DNA of 64,000 nucleotides from JBLMZI01 sp050258755 (GCA_050258755.1 JBLMZI010000001.1:124001-188000); one strand, 5' to 3'; positions 25,999-35,075 are shown, counted from the first letter of the stretch. Notes: a model not told the origin generated them from the sequence alone. Numbers and translations: made by a program.

Positions 25999-28900
25999 AT
26001 GAATCGGGGCTTTTTGCGAAAAGTGATCGATAATCTGGGGCACGGTTATGCCCGCTTCGGGGTGCATCCGGCCGACGATAAAAGTCCGGCCGCCATCCGG
26101 TGGCTGGATGCCAATGCTGCCTTTTGGTCTTTCTGCGGTACAGCGCTCCCATCCGGACAGGTTAATGCGGCCGAACAACTTGACCGGCTGCTGAAACCCA
26201 ACTATACCTGGTGGGCCTTCTACACTGACTGCCGCACCCGGCAGGAAATTCGGATTGAACGCTTTATCACCGAAGCCCGGCGCTGGATCGCGGTGCGCGG
26301 GTACAGCGAGCGGGAAGGCGATCTGACAGTTCTTTTGCAGGATATTACCAATGAACGTCACCTTCAGCCCGATTTTCTATCCTTTGCGGACGTTGCCCTG
26401 GATTTGATGTGTATTGTAGGACTAGACGGCTATTTCCGATGGGTAACGCCATCCTGGGAGCGGGTACTTGGCTGGTTCCCAGAAGAGCTGATGGTTAAGC
26501 CGTTTCTCGAATTTGTGCACCCGGATGACCGGGCGGCGACCAGGGCTGTCGTCGATACGCTCAGACAAGGCCGCAATGTGATGAATTTCAACAACCGTTA
26601 CCAAAGCCGTTCCGGCGCCTATGTCACCCTTGCCTGGAACTCGTTTATCCGAATGGATACTGGGATGATCTATGCGGTCGCCCGGGATGTCAGCGACCAG
26701 CGAGCCGCAGCCGAAGCGCTGCAGGAAAACGAAGCCAATTTCCATGAATTTTTTGATGCCATGGATGATTTTGTCATGGTTACTTCCCAAAGCGGAACGG
26801 TTCTGGCGGTCAACCGTCTGGTTCAGGAGCAACTGGGCGGGTCGGCCGGCGGGTCTTTGTATGATTACTTCGATCCGGCTGACCGGGAGCTCTTGGCCGT
26901 CCTGTTATTAAAAGCTTGGGAAGGGAATTCCGATGAACCCAAAGCGGTTCAGGTCCACGGCCCGCTTGGACGGTTTGATGCGGAAATCCGGGCAGAGCGG
27001 GGGCATTGGAGCCATTCCGATGCGCTGTTCGTGGTTTGTAAGGATACGACCGAACTGCTGCAGGCCCGCGACTGGTTTGCGAAAGTATTCAGGGACAATC
27101 CGGCCTTCATTTCGATGTCCCGGATTGATACCGGCGAATTTGTAGATGTGAACGAAAGCTTTCTGGAGGCGCTCGGCCGGCCCCGGGAAGAGGTGGTCGG
27201 CCACACGGCCAAAGCGATTGCTTTTTATCATGATGACCGGGACCGCTTGAAGATGATCGCCATGCTGCAGCGGGACCATAAAGTCAGGGATATGGAGGTC
27301 GCGTTTCAGCATAAGAACGGTGAAATCCGCATTGGGCTGGTCTCGGCCGATTTGATCGTGATGGGGAAAGAAACCCTGATGCTGGCCTCAGGCAATGATA
27401 TTACCGAATTAAAACGGCGCGAGGCGGCGATTCTGGAGGCGGAGATCCGGTACCGGAGCCTTTTTGAACAGTCGCCGGACGGCATTCTGATGATTGATCC
27501 GGATACGCTGGAAATCGTGGAGTTCAACGACATCGCGCCGCGCCAGTTGGGCTACACCGCGGAAGAGTTCAAGGACGTAAAGATCTGGGATTTCGAAGCG
27601 ATAAAGTCCCAGCCGGATCTGAAAGCGATACTGCAGGAGATCCTGAAGGGCGGCCGGCGGGATTTTGAAACCCGGCACCGGACCAAAGACGGGGAGATCC
27701 GCAATGTTTATTTAACGGTCCAGCCGATTACACTGCGCGGCCGCAAGCTGCTGCATACAATTCTCAGGGATGTTACGGCGATGAAGAAGATCGAGCGGGC
27801 ATTGCGCGAGGAGCGCAACCTGTTGGGCACGATCATGGAATCGATACCGGATATGCTGGCCCTGAAAGATACCGAAGGTGTTTACCTTGAGGCGAATACA
27901 GCGTTTTGCCGCTTCCTTGGCCGAAAGCGGGACGAAGTGGTGGGGAAGGTTGCGGCGGATGTGTATCCGCTGGAGGAAGCGTCGGAATATGCGGAGGCGG
28001 ACCGGTTTGTGGTATCAGCCGGCGAGCCGGTGATGCAGGACCGGTTTGTTACCGGCGCCCAAACCAGTCTGTGGGTGCACGCGACCCGCAGCCCGGTGCG
28101 TGATACCAAGGGGCGAATCAGTGGAATTTTGTTGAGCTATCATGATATTGATGCCCGGAAGAAAGCAGAGCAGGCCCTGGTGGAAAGTGAAGCCGTTTTC
28201 CGCCAGGTAGCGGAGAACATCGACGAAGCGGTCTGGCTGCGGAATGATCACGAATACCTCTATGTGAGCCCACGCTATGGGAAAATCTGGCAGCGTTCAG
28301 CGGAAAGCTTGATGGAGAATTCCGACTCGTTCCTGGAATCGGTTTACGCCGAAGATTATGAGCTGGTCGCTGCGGCGCTCAGAGACGGGGGCTGCTCGGC
28401 CACCGGCCGGTTTAACCAGGAATACAGAATTGTTAGGCCGAATGGGGATGTCCGGTGGGTTTGGGTCCGCTCGTTCCCGGTTTTTCAAGCCGAAACCGGG
28501 GATCACCGACGGGCTGGAATTGCCCTGGATATCACGGACCGAAAACAGGCCGAATTAGAGCGGGCTCAATTTACCGAGCAGCTTCGGATTCGTTCGATCA
28601 CTGACGGCCTGACCGGACTTTTCAACCACCAGCACATTCTAGGCCTTGTGGAATACGAGATCAAGCGCGCCCGTCGCCATGACAGTCCGCTGGCCGTGCT
28701 TATGATGGATATCGACCATTTCAAACAGGTGAACGATACCTGGGGGCATCAGGCCGGTGACCAGGTCTTGATCGGCGTCGCCAACCGGATCAAATCACAG
28801 CTCAGGGGAACTGACTTGCTGGGACGCTATGGCGGCGAGGAGTTCCTGGCAGTGCTGCCGGAGACGTCACTGGCGGATGCGGTACAAGTTGCGGAACGGG

Positions 28901-29100
28901 TTCGGGAGGCTGTCCAGGCGGCCAGCTTTGGCGAGGGAACAATTCGGGTCACAATCAGCATTGGGGCGGCGGTTCTTCAGGATGAAGCGGAAGGCATGCT
29001 GATTGCCCGGGCTGACGATCTGTTGTACCAGGCAAAACAAAGCGGGCGCAACCGAACCGAGTATCGGCTTTCGGCAGACCCGCCCCAGGACAACCTTTAA
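25999..29100 (+). CDS. Multi-PAS diguanylate cyclase
   Basis: 1033 residues. About seven tandem PAS-like domains (the first, about 1-115, divergent; then about 125-240, 245-350, 355-470, 475-590, 600-715, 720-845) lead into a GGDEF domain (about 855-1020) with intact GGEEF at 945-949 and RxxD inhibitory site at 936-939. PAS boundaries are marked by DITN, DVSDQ, DITEL, DVTAM, DIDARK and DITDRK motifs. There is no EAL or HD-GYP domain and no membrane segment. It should make cyclic-di-GMP from two GTP, controlled by intracellular cues sensed by PAS domains. It is divergent from the GGDEF/HD-GYP gene, suggesting opposing or coordinated roles. Confidence 0.93.
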   Translation: MNRGFLRKVIDNLGHGYARFGVHPADDKSPAAIRWLDANAAFWSFCGTALPSGQVNAAEQLDRLLKPNYTWWAFYTDCRTRQEIRIERFITEARRWIAVRGYSEREGDLTVLLQDITNERHLQPDFLSFADVALDLMCIVGLDGYFRWVTPSWERVLGWFPEELMVKPFLEFVHPDDRAATRAVVDTLRQGRNVMNFNNRYQSRSGAYVTLAWNSFIRMDTGMIYAVARDVSDQRAAAEALQENEANFHEFFDAMDDFVMVTSQSGTVLAVNRLVQEQLGGSAGGSLYDYFDPADRELLAVLLLKAWEGNSDEPKAVQVHGPLGRFDAEIRAERGHWSHSDALFVVCKDTTELLQARDWFAKVFRDNPAFISMSRIDTGEFVDVNESFLEALGRPREEVVGHTAKAIAFYHDDRDRLKMIAMLQRDHKVRDMEVAFQHKNGEIRIGLVSADLIVMGKETLMLASGNDITELKRREAAILEAEIRYRSLFEQSPDGILMIDPDTLEIVEFNDIAPRQLGYTAEEFKDVKIWDFEAIKSQPDLKAILQEILKGGRRDFETRHRTKDGEIRNVYLTVQPITLRGRKLLHTILRDVTAMKKIERALREERNLLGTIMESIPDMLALKDTEGVYLEANTAFCRFLGRKRDEVVGKVAADVYPLEEASEYAEADRFVVSAGEPVMQDRFVTGAQTSLWVHATRSPVRDTKGRISGILLSYHDIDARKKAEQALVESEAVFRQVAENIDEAVWLRNDHEYLYVSPRYGKIWQRSAESLMENSDSFLESVYAEDYELVAAALRDGGCSATGRFNQEYRIVRPNGDVRWVWVRSFPVFQAETGDHRRAGIALDITDRKQAELERAQFTEQLRIRSITDGLTGLFNHQHILGLVEYEIKRARRHDSPLAVLMMDIDHFKQVNDTWGHQAGDQVLIGVANRIKSQLRGTDLLGRYGGEEFLAVLPETSLADAVQVAERVREAVQAASFGEGTIRVTISIGAAVLQDEAEGMLIARADDLLYQAKQSGRNRTEYRLSADPPQDNL

Positions 29101-29259
29101 TTAGGCATTTCGTTGCTCGTTTTCTTTCGCGAGTTCCCGCTGGTATGCTTTCCAGCCCGGGCACCAGGTGGTATGCCAGCGCCACAGCCTGCTCATCAGC
29201 GCCTTGGGATTCGCCTCGGCTTTGGCCCGCATGGGACATTGAGCGCATTTCGATTCCAT
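29101..29259 (-). CDS. Small CxxC-containing hypothetical protein
   Basis: 52 residues from ATG 29259, with AAAGGAGG 7 bases upstream; the frame extends upstream to 29427 but without a start site of this quality. It has CxxC at residues 5-8 (KCAQCPM) and a third Cys in WHTTWCPGWKAYQ, plus a charged C-terminus. Three cysteines plus one histidine could bind zinc or an iron-sulfur cluster. I do not recognise a named family. Its stop abuts the stop of the multi-PAS cyclase, so the genes converge. Confidence 0.6.
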   Translation of the reverse strand: MESKCAQCPMRAKAEANPKALMSRLWRWHTTWCPGWKAYQRELAKENEQRNA

Positions 29260-29366
29260 AAAACGTCCTCCTTTATTCGCCGGATTCATGCCCGCCTGTA
29301 TTCTCAGTGTATCAAACCCATCCCAAAATGGGAAAAGCCGGGTGAAATGCTGGCAAGAATGATAAA

Positions 29367-29395
29367 AGCGCCTCAATACTTGAGGCGCTTTTCCC
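29367..29395. terminator. Hairpin with flanking A/T runs
   Basis: AAAAGCGCCTCAA and TTGAGGCGCTTTT form a 13-bp stem with loop TAC. A and T runs on both sides make it a possible bidirectional terminator, for read-through from the cyclase gene on the plus strand or from the CHAD gene on the minus strand. Confidence 0.6.
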
Positions 29396-29561
29396 CCTGT
29401 TTTCCGGTTGATCCAGTTTCGCTTCACGAAACTGGACCGGTATCTGCTCGCACGTCAGCCCCTAAAATCGAGTCTGATTGCGAATCTGAATTGATTGTAA
29501 TGAAAGCTTTAGCTTTGCCGCTACTACCCCGGGTGCGAGAAAAAGGTAGTTTTTGCAGAAT

Positions 29562-29589
29562 AAAACATCCTACCCCAAGGGATAGGATG
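29562..29589 (-). terminator. Terminator after the CHAD gene
   Basis: Read on the minus strand, CATCCTA and TAGGATG flank a short CCC/GGG inner stem, followed by TTTTATTC. It lies about 75 bases after the CHAD stop. Confidence 0.65.
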
Positions 29590-29664
29590 CGCGTTAACGC
29601 CATTATAGCTGAATTTTTGTGACATTGGGCGAGACTTTCTGACCATCGAGACATATCGGACCGG

Positions 29665-30531
29665 TTAGGGAATCAATGCGAGTCCATGGCGCAGCAGCGG
29701 CAGCGCAGCACCCATCAAATCATTTTGTTCGCGCACACATATCGCATGCATTTCAATCAAGCCCGCATTGTCCGGTTCCTTTTCAGCAATCCAGCGGCTC
29801 AAGGTCTGATTCAGCACGACGTAATCCTGGACTTGACCAAGCGCGCTTTGATAAGCGGTTAGCTGGTCCAATTCGTTTTGGAACAGACTGAAGTGCGGAT
29901 ACGCCTCCAGGTAGTATCTAAGTTTCTTGAGCGCAATGCGGACCTTGTGAAGGGAAAGCGGATCGGTTTCGCTGGCTGCGGCCAGCAGCAGAATGAGCTT
30001 GGTCCTGCGCTGAAGCGCAACCGTGCTGAAAGGCCGCGCCACCCGTCCGGGTTTCAATGGATGGGCAACCGATAGTTTGGCGATGAAGCGCCGGATGTCC
30101 TGCTGCAGTCGTTCCCCGTTATCCAGCCAGTAGATGCGCAGCTGGCTTTTTCGTTTCGATTTGCTCTTTTCCAGCGAGGCGATCAGCAAGCCCAGTGCCG
30201 CACTGCCCCCGGTCTGTGAATCAATCAATTCGAGCTGAATCTGTACATCGCGAAGCGCGCTGTGCTGCTTGAGCCACGCGCGCAGTTGGGAGCGGATCTC
30301 CGGGGACGGGAAAGCGGGATACGCGAGTGTGAAAACATCAAATAGAGCCAGGGCCCGTCGGATCGAGACTCTAAAATCGTGAACCGAGCTGGTTTCCAGG
30401 GTTCGGCAGCGCATGGCGTTCTGGCTGACTGCTTGAAGGGCTTCTATCATGAGAGAGGGCAATCGTTCGAAATATTGCTGTTCCTCGCGGTTGGCAGAGG
30501 CCGGCTGCTGCTTTCGGTTCTGTTTCGACAT
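29665..30531 (-). CDS. CHAD domain-containing protein
   Basis: 288 residues from ATG 30531, where GGGAGGG has 9-base spacing; an ATG three codons upstream directly abuts that site. The sequence is all-helical and rich in Arg/Lys/His: HDFRVSIRRALALFDVF and LHKVRIALKKLRYYLEAY are the two repeated CHAD signatures (conserved His-Arg and Lys-Arg pairs). CHAD domains bind inorganic polyphosphate through their basic face. The CYTH partner domain (triphosphatase) often fused or adjacent is absent here. It is preceded by an MBL gene on the same strand. Confidence 0.88.
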   Translation of the reverse strand: MSKQNRKQQPASANREEQQYFERLPSLMIEALQAVSQNAMRCRTLETSSVHDFRVSIRRALALFDVFTLAYPAFPSPEIRSQLRAWLKQHSALRDVQIQLELIDSQTGGSAALGLLIASLEKSKSKRKSQLRIYWLDNGERLQQDIRRFIAKLSVAHPLKPGRVARPFSTVALQRRTKLILLLAAASETDPLSLHKVRIALKKLRYYLEAYPHFSLFQNELDQLTAYQSALGQVQDYVVLNQTLSRWIAEKEPDNAGLIEMHAICVREQNDLMGAALPLLRHGLALIP

Positions 30532-30643
30532 TTTTCGCATCCCTCCCTGATATCATTATAGCGAAGAAACGGCTGCCGCAAAGAGATTGCTTGAAACCAG
30601 CGGATAATGCCCCGCAGGGCGTCATCAAAGTGTATCCCGCGCG

Positions 30644-31549
30644 TTATTCGGCGATATAGTGATCGCCTTCCTGCCGCACCCGGCCGTTTTCGATGAGGTG
30701 GTTCAGGTGATTGACCATGGTCATCTTTTCCCAGAATGTGTCGTACATATTGCGGGCATTGGGATAGGTCAAACAGTATGCGGCCAGCTCGTTCAGCGTG
30801 TGCGGCCGCTTCAGAAGTTCATACACCTTCTCTTCCCGTTCTAGGACCACGCCAATATACCGGTCCAACTGGGGGATCAGATTCTCGGTCAAAATCCTGC
30901 GGTGAGAAGAGACGATCACCCGCGGATGCAGTTCGCGGATGCGCTGAACCGAACGGATAAGGGAGCCGACATTGCCGCTTGCGCTGTTGTACCATGGCCC
31001 GGTGGCGACCAGGTCTATATCACCGGAAAACAGAATCTCGTCCTCCGGAAAATAAAATCCGTAATGGCCCGCGGTATGGCCGGGCAGATGCAGGGCAACT
31101 GCGCTGGTTTGCCCGAAGCAGAGCGTCTCACCATCGGAAAACGTGCCCACCACCGGTAGTTCCCTGAAACCCGGCTGGACCGGGACATCCTCGGGCAGCG
31201 GCAAAACCGTGCCGTACATCTGGCGTTCAAAACCCATGATTTCCTGCCAGCGATCATAGCCATGAAAACGCAGGTATTCCTTTTCATCGCGATACGTCGG
31301 CAGTTCTTCCTGGCCGACCAGCATCCCTGCATTCGGAAACAGCACATTGGAATGCAGGTGATCGAAATGAAAATGGCTGATATAAATGAAGCGAATCGCG
31401 TCTTTCGGAACGTCAGCCAAAGCGGTGCCGCCTGAACCCGCATCAATCAAAGCAGGAATATCATCGTGAATATACAGGCTGTTGCTGTATGGGTAACGCG
31501 GGACAGCGGGTGCGACCATGGAAAGGGTTTGGGTGAGCGGAATCAGCAT
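30644..31549 (-). CDS. MBL-fold metallo-hydrolase
   Basis: 301 residues, ATG with AAGGAGG 8 bases upstream. The metal motif HFHFDHLHS (HxHxDH) is present, with HLPGHTAGHY and LFSGDIDLV supplying a further histidine and the bridging aspartate. The C-terminal third is helical (NELAAYCLTYPNARNMYDT), a pattern seen in glyoxalase II-like hydrolases with an added winged/helical cap. Substrate unknown. It lies downstream of the hydrogenase gene on the same strand but a terminator separates them. Confidence 0.87.
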   Translation of the reverse strand: MLIPLTQTLSMVAPAVPRYPYSNSLYIHDDIPALIDAGSGGTALADVPKDAIRFIYISHFHFDHLHSNVLFPNAGMLVGQEELPTYRDEKEYLRFHGYDRWQEIMGFERQMYGTVLPLPEDVPVQPGFRELPVVGTFSDGETLCFGQTSAVALHLPGHTAGHYGFYFPEDEILFSGDIDLVATGPWYNSASGNVGSLIRSVQRIRELHPRVIVSSHRRILTENLIPQLDRYIGVVLEREEKVYELLKRPHTLNELAAYCLTYPNARNMYDTFWEKMTMVNHLNHLIENGRVRQEGDHYIAE

Positions 31550-31652
31550 CGTTGCCGCCTCCTTGTGTAATGCATGGGTCTATTATACTGCTATATCGCA
31601 GAGGCCCTAGCATGTCTTATTATCCTTTCTCAAATGGTACTATACCGCCTAA

Positions 31653-31686
31653 CAAAAGAAAAACCGGGGGCGTTCGATGCCCCCGG
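31653..31686 (-). terminator. Terminator after the hydrogenase gene
   Basis: On the minus strand CCGGGGGC and GCCCCCGG form the stem with a 7-nt loop, followed by a T-rich tail (TTTTTCTTTTG). It lies about 42 bases after the hydrogenase stop. Confidence 0.85.
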
Positions 31687-31727
31687 CCTGTCATTCGGGT
31701 TGATGGTGGCTGCAGTATTTCCCTGAA

Positions 31728-33422
31728 CTACTTGTGGTGACGCGGGTGATAATGCGTGTGCAGCAGTTCGTGGGATTTGTGGCCCAACGGTTCATGGAGG
31801 AAGTCATCGTACAGTTTCTTGACTTCCGCGTTTTCATGCGACTTGCGGATCGGGCAGCCGGCGTCTTCTTCGTAGATCGCGTTGATACGCTCCATCCGCT
31901 TGGCGATGGTGCTGGGAATCGGCTGGCCGCCGCCGCCGATGCAGCCGCCCGGGCAGCACATGACTTCGATGAAATGATACGGCGATGTGCCGGCTTTAAT
32001 ATCGTCCATAATCTTGCGGGCATTGCCGAGCGAGTTGGCGACCGCAACCTTTACCTTGGTGCCATCCAGGTCGACTTCGGCTTCTTTCATGCCGTCAAAT
32101 CCGCGAACCATGGTGAAATTGACGTCCTCCAGGGTCTTCCCGGTGACAACTTCGTAGACTGTGCGGAGGGCCGCTTCCATAACACCGCCGGAGGCGCCGA
32201 AGATAACGGCAGCGCCGGTGTACTGGCCAAGCAGGCTGTCGAATTGGCTCGAGGCCAGTTTGGTGAAATCAATGCCGCTCATGCGGAACAGGCGGCCGAC
32301 TTCGCGGGTGGTCAAAACAAGGTCGACGTCCTGGTGGCCGCTTGCGTTCATTTCAGACCGCGCCGCTTCGAATTTCTTCGCGGTGCAGGGCATGATCGAA
32401 ACCGAATAAATCTTCGACGGGTCTACGTTCATCTTCTCGGCCCAGTACGTCTTGACCAGTGCGCCGAACATCTGCTGCGGCGATTTGCAGGAGGAGAGAT
32501 GATCCAACTGATCCGGGTAGAAGGTTTCCGCGAAATTGATCCAGCCCGGGCTGCAGGAGGTGATCATCGGAAGCGTGCCGCCTTCTTTCAGGCGCTTCAG
32601 CAGTTCGTTGCCCTCTTCCAGAATGGTGAGGTCAGCGGTGAAGTTCGTGTGGAAGACATAATCCAGACCAATCTGACGCAATGCGTTGACAAATTCCAGC
32701 ATACCGAACGCGCCGGTTGCCACGCCGACCTCTTCGGCGATCGCGACCCGAACCGCAGGGGCGATCTGGGTGACCACGATCATGTCCGGATCGGCGACTG
32801 CCGCCAGGAACTCATTGATCTGCTCGTTTTCGGTGATCGCGCCAACCGGGCAGGCCAGTGCACACTGACCGCAGAGAACGCAGTCGGTTTCCCCAAGCGG
32901 CTTGCGGCCGGTGGTGGCGATGATGCCATCGACGATTTCCAATGCATTGACGGTCTGGATGTCCCTGCAGACTTCGACACAGCGGCCGCACTGGACGCAC
33001 TTGGACGGCTCGCGGGTAATCGAAGGGGTGGAAAAGTCTTTCGGGAAATTAAGCGGTGCGTGCTCGAACGCACGGACCATCATGTTCTGGGACAGATCCT
33101 GAAGCTCGCAGTTCTGGTTGCGGATGCAGTTCAGGCAATCCTGCGGGTGAAGCTTGAGGATGTTTTTCACGTTTTTACGCTGTTCTTCAATGACTGCCGG
33201 CGTAAAAGTGCGAACGACCATACCATTTGTGACTTTGGTGGAACAGCTGTTTTTTAATTCGCCGTTGATGTCAACAACACAGACCTTACAATTCTCCTTG
33301 ACCTTCTGGTCGGGGTGGTGACACAGGGTGGGGACAGCAAAGCCGGCCTGAGCGGCGGCTGCGAGGACGGTGGCGTCCTCCGGGACATTCACGGAAATGC
33401 CATTAATCGTGACGTTTACCAA
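31728..33422 (-). CDS. [FeFe]-hydrogenase catalytic subunit, HndD/HydA type
   Basis: 564 residues, TTG start with GGAGAGGAG about 11 bases upstream. Domains in order: [2Fe-2S] ferredoxin fold (C34, C45, C48, C60); HX3CX2CX5C His-ligated [4Fe-4S] site (HPQDCLNC region); two CxxCxxCxxxC [4Fe-4S] motifs (CVQCGRCVEVC and CVLCGQCALAC); and the H-cluster domain with TSCSPGW (288-294), MPCTAKKFEA and CCPGGCIGGGGQP, ending in a His-rich tail. This is the architecture of NADH-linked or bifurcating catalytic subunits. The diaphorase and thioredoxin-like partner genes are not adjacent, nor are the hydE/F/G maturases. It should interconvert H+ and H2 for fermentative redox balance. Confidence 0.95.
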   Translation of the reverse strand: MVNVTINGISVNVPEDATVLAAAAQAGFAVPTLCHHPDQKVKENCKVCVVDINGELKNSCSTKVTNGMVVRTFTPAVIEEQRKNVKNILKLHPQDCLNCIRNQNCELQDLSQNMMVRAFEHAPLNFPKDFSTPSITREPSKCVQCGRCVEVCRDIQTVNALEIVDGIIATTGRKPLGETDCVLCGQCALACPVGAITENEQINEFLAAVADPDMIVVTQIAPAVRVAIAEEVGVATGAFGMLEFVNALRQIGLDYVFHTNFTADLTILEEGNELLKRLKEGGTLPMITSCSPGWINFAETFYPDQLDHLSSCKSPQQMFGALVKTYWAEKMNVDPSKIYSVSIMPCTAKKFEAARSEMNASGHQDVDLVLTTREVGRLFRMSGIDFTKLASSQFDSLLGQYTGAAVIFGASGGVMEAALRTVYEVVTGKTLEDVNFTMVRGFDGMKEAEVDLDGTKVKVAVANSLGNARKIMDDIKAGTSPYHFIEVMCCPGGCIGGGGQPIPSTIAKRMERINAIYEEDAGCPIRKSHENAEVKKLYDDFLHEPLGHKSHELLHTHYHPRHHK

Positions 33423-33691
33423 ATGAGCTCGCTCCTCTCCCTATAGATACGTACAAAATCCCTTTTTTCAGTATATGAGATTGCTATTCCGTGTCAAGCC
33501 TCATCAAAATAGGCAGAATATTAGATTTTTAGGGGGTTAAGCGGGTGTTCGCAAGGGTAACAAAAACGCGCATAAATATGGAAGAAAGAGGAAAACGCGG
33601 GGAAATTTCCGCGGAAAATGAAGCGAGCGACCTGAACCGATCGGGCGGGGGTGAATGCGATTCGGTTACGACGGCACTGAAGAAGCGGTCC
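33423..33691. other. Gap upstream of the hydrogenase gene
   Basis: 269 bases between the radical SAM stop and the hydrogenase start, both on the minus strand. The AT-rich part at about 33440-33540 is the likely hydrogenase promoter zone. A plus-strand frame starting at 33545 runs into the radical SAM gene and is not supported. No clear hairpin seen. Confidence 0.35.
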
Positions 33692-34570
33692 CTAGAGCCC
33701 CCGGCTTGCTTCACTGCGCAGATAGCGGGAATCCCGTGTTTCCAAAACATGATTCAACATGCCCAGCATTTTGTCCCGGTCCTCCTGCAGGGTTCCTTTT
33801 ATCGGCAGGTAGTTCGACGCATGGCTGCCGACGAATTTCAAACCGTCAATGTCGATTCCGGCCAGCATGATACGCATTTCTTCAAGGGTCTCGAAAGCAT
33901 CCGGCAGCGCAAAACTGCCCTCGCGCATCTGGCGGTACAGGACGGTTCCCGGAACCGGGGTGACGGTTAAGGCAGCCAGATAATGGGGCTTCATTTCGTT
34001 AATGATTTCGGCGGTGGCCCTGGCGTGGCGGTCGGAAGCCTCCCCTTTGCCAGCCAGACCGAGCAGGACCATGGCGGAAAGATTAATACCGGCGTTGACC
34101 AGATGCTGCCCGGAGGCAGCCATTTCTTTTCGGCCACAGCCTTTGTTCACCTTCCGAAGCAGTTCGTCGTCTCCGGTTTCCACGCCGAGGTAGGCTTTAG
34201 TGAGCCCGGCCGCTCTGAGCGCAGTCAGTTCGGACGCGCTTTTTTCCAGCGTGCTGTTGGGGCCGGCATAAACACCGACATGCCTCAGGGAGGGGAAAGC
34301 CGAACGCAGCAGATCCAGAATTTCGAGCAGTATATCGGTTTCAATAGCGATCGCATCCCCGTCACAGAGAAACACTTTGGAAACACTGCCGAAGTGATGT
34401 TTGGCCATCTCAATATCGGTTTTGATCTCCTGCAGGCTCCGGACCCGGTACTTTTTATCCTTATACATGCCGCAGAACGTGCAGCGGTTGTGCGAGCAGC
34501 CGATTGTACACTGAAGCAGGTAACTATTCGCTTCAGAAAAGGGGCGGAAGATGTTTCCTTCATAACGCAT
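33692..34570 (-). CDS. Radical SAM protein with unusual cysteine spacing
   Basis: 292 residues, ATG with GGAGG 10 bases upstream. Cysteines near the N-terminus lie at 21, 25, 30 and 33 (QCTIGCSHNRCTFCGMY), so the cluster motif is not the plain CxxxCxxC but Cx4Cx2C (25/30/33) or a four-Cys site. The rest has the radical SAM barrel pattern: KVFLCDGDA, LGVETGDDELLRKVNKG and MVLLGLAGKGEASD. This CxxxCSHNxCTFCxMY group is common in anaerobes and generally uncharacterised. It lies upstream of the [FeFe]-hydrogenase on the same strand but does not look like the maturases HydE or HydG. Confidence 0.82.
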   Translation of the reverse strand: MRYEGNIFRPFSEANSYLLQCTIGCSHNRCTFCGMYKDKKYRVRSLQEIKTDIEMAKHHFGSVSKVFLCDGDAIAIETDILLEILDLLRSAFPSLRHVGVYAGPNSTLEKSASELTALRAAGLTKAYLGVETGDDELLRKVNKGCGRKEMAASGQHLVNAGINLSAMVLLGLAGKGEASDRHARATAEIINEMKPHYLAALTVTPVPGTVLYRQMREGSFALPDAFETLEEMRIMLAGIDIDGLKFVGSHASNYLPIKGTLQEDRDKMLGMLNHVLETRDSRYLRSEASRGL

Positions 34571-34715
34571 CGCAATCGCACCTCCAGGTCATATCAACCT
34601 ATTCTACAGCTCTTGCCGCAGTTTATCAATTTATGGAAAGTGAGTGTCAAGTTGAACTTGCCGTCAATAGAATATAGAAGGTCCGGACCAATATTTACCA
34701 GAGAGGAGCGATTTC

Positions 34716-34952
34716 ATGGCTAACGGATTAATCAGCAGCGGCATTTCTGGATCGGAGGGGTTCCTGGGTTTGCTGTTCAGCCTGCAAAACTTTAATGTGC
34801 GGGTACTTACGGAAGGGGATACCGGGTTCGTCGAAGGGATCATGACCACGGTAAACAGCAATTTCATTACCATCTGCAGCGGCACCGCGGTGAACTACAT
34901 TCCGGTCAACCAGATCAGTGTGATTTCTCGGGTTGGCGCAGTAGTCGCGTAG
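34716..34952 (+). CDS. Small hypothetical protein, DUF2642-like
   Basis: 78 residues, ATG with GAGGAG 7 bases upstream. Its strand pattern (FNVRVLTEGDTGFVEGIMTTV, NFITICSGTAVNYIPVNQIS) resembles DUF2642/YuzF-type proteins of spore formers, short SH3-like beta folds that end with a Y-I-P..I motif. This is a resemblance, not a firm match. It is a single gene divergent from the radical SAM gene; a terminator follows about 120 bases downstream. Confidence 0.55.
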   Translation: MANGLISSGISGSEGFLGLLFSLQNFNVRVLTEGDTGFVEGIMTTVNSNFITICSGTAVNYIPVNQISVISRVGAVVA

Positions 34953-35075
34953 CTTAAGGGTTAACTGGCACGGTCGGGCGACTGTCATCGCTGGTTGAGA
35001 CGGTCGCGCTAAACGCTCCGAAGCTGGTTTGACGCTTTAGGCCGGTGAATGCCAGCGACGGATGGCCCAAGCGAA

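Larger units (their letters stand above)
29260..29664. other. 405-base region without a gene, with two hairpins
   Basis: Between the small CxxC gene and the CHAD gene on the minus strand. It holds two inverted repeats listed separately (about 29367-29395 and 29562-29589) and should carry the promoter of the CxxC gene. I see no further gene; open frames here lack ribosome binding sites. Confidence 0.5.

Noticed and set aside
31734..33257. 507-codon plus-strand frame
   Set aside because: Antisense to the [FeFe]-hydrogenase gene.
33545..33970. 141-codon plus-strand frame
   Set aside because: Runs into the radical SAM gene on the opposite strand and has no recognisable domain.
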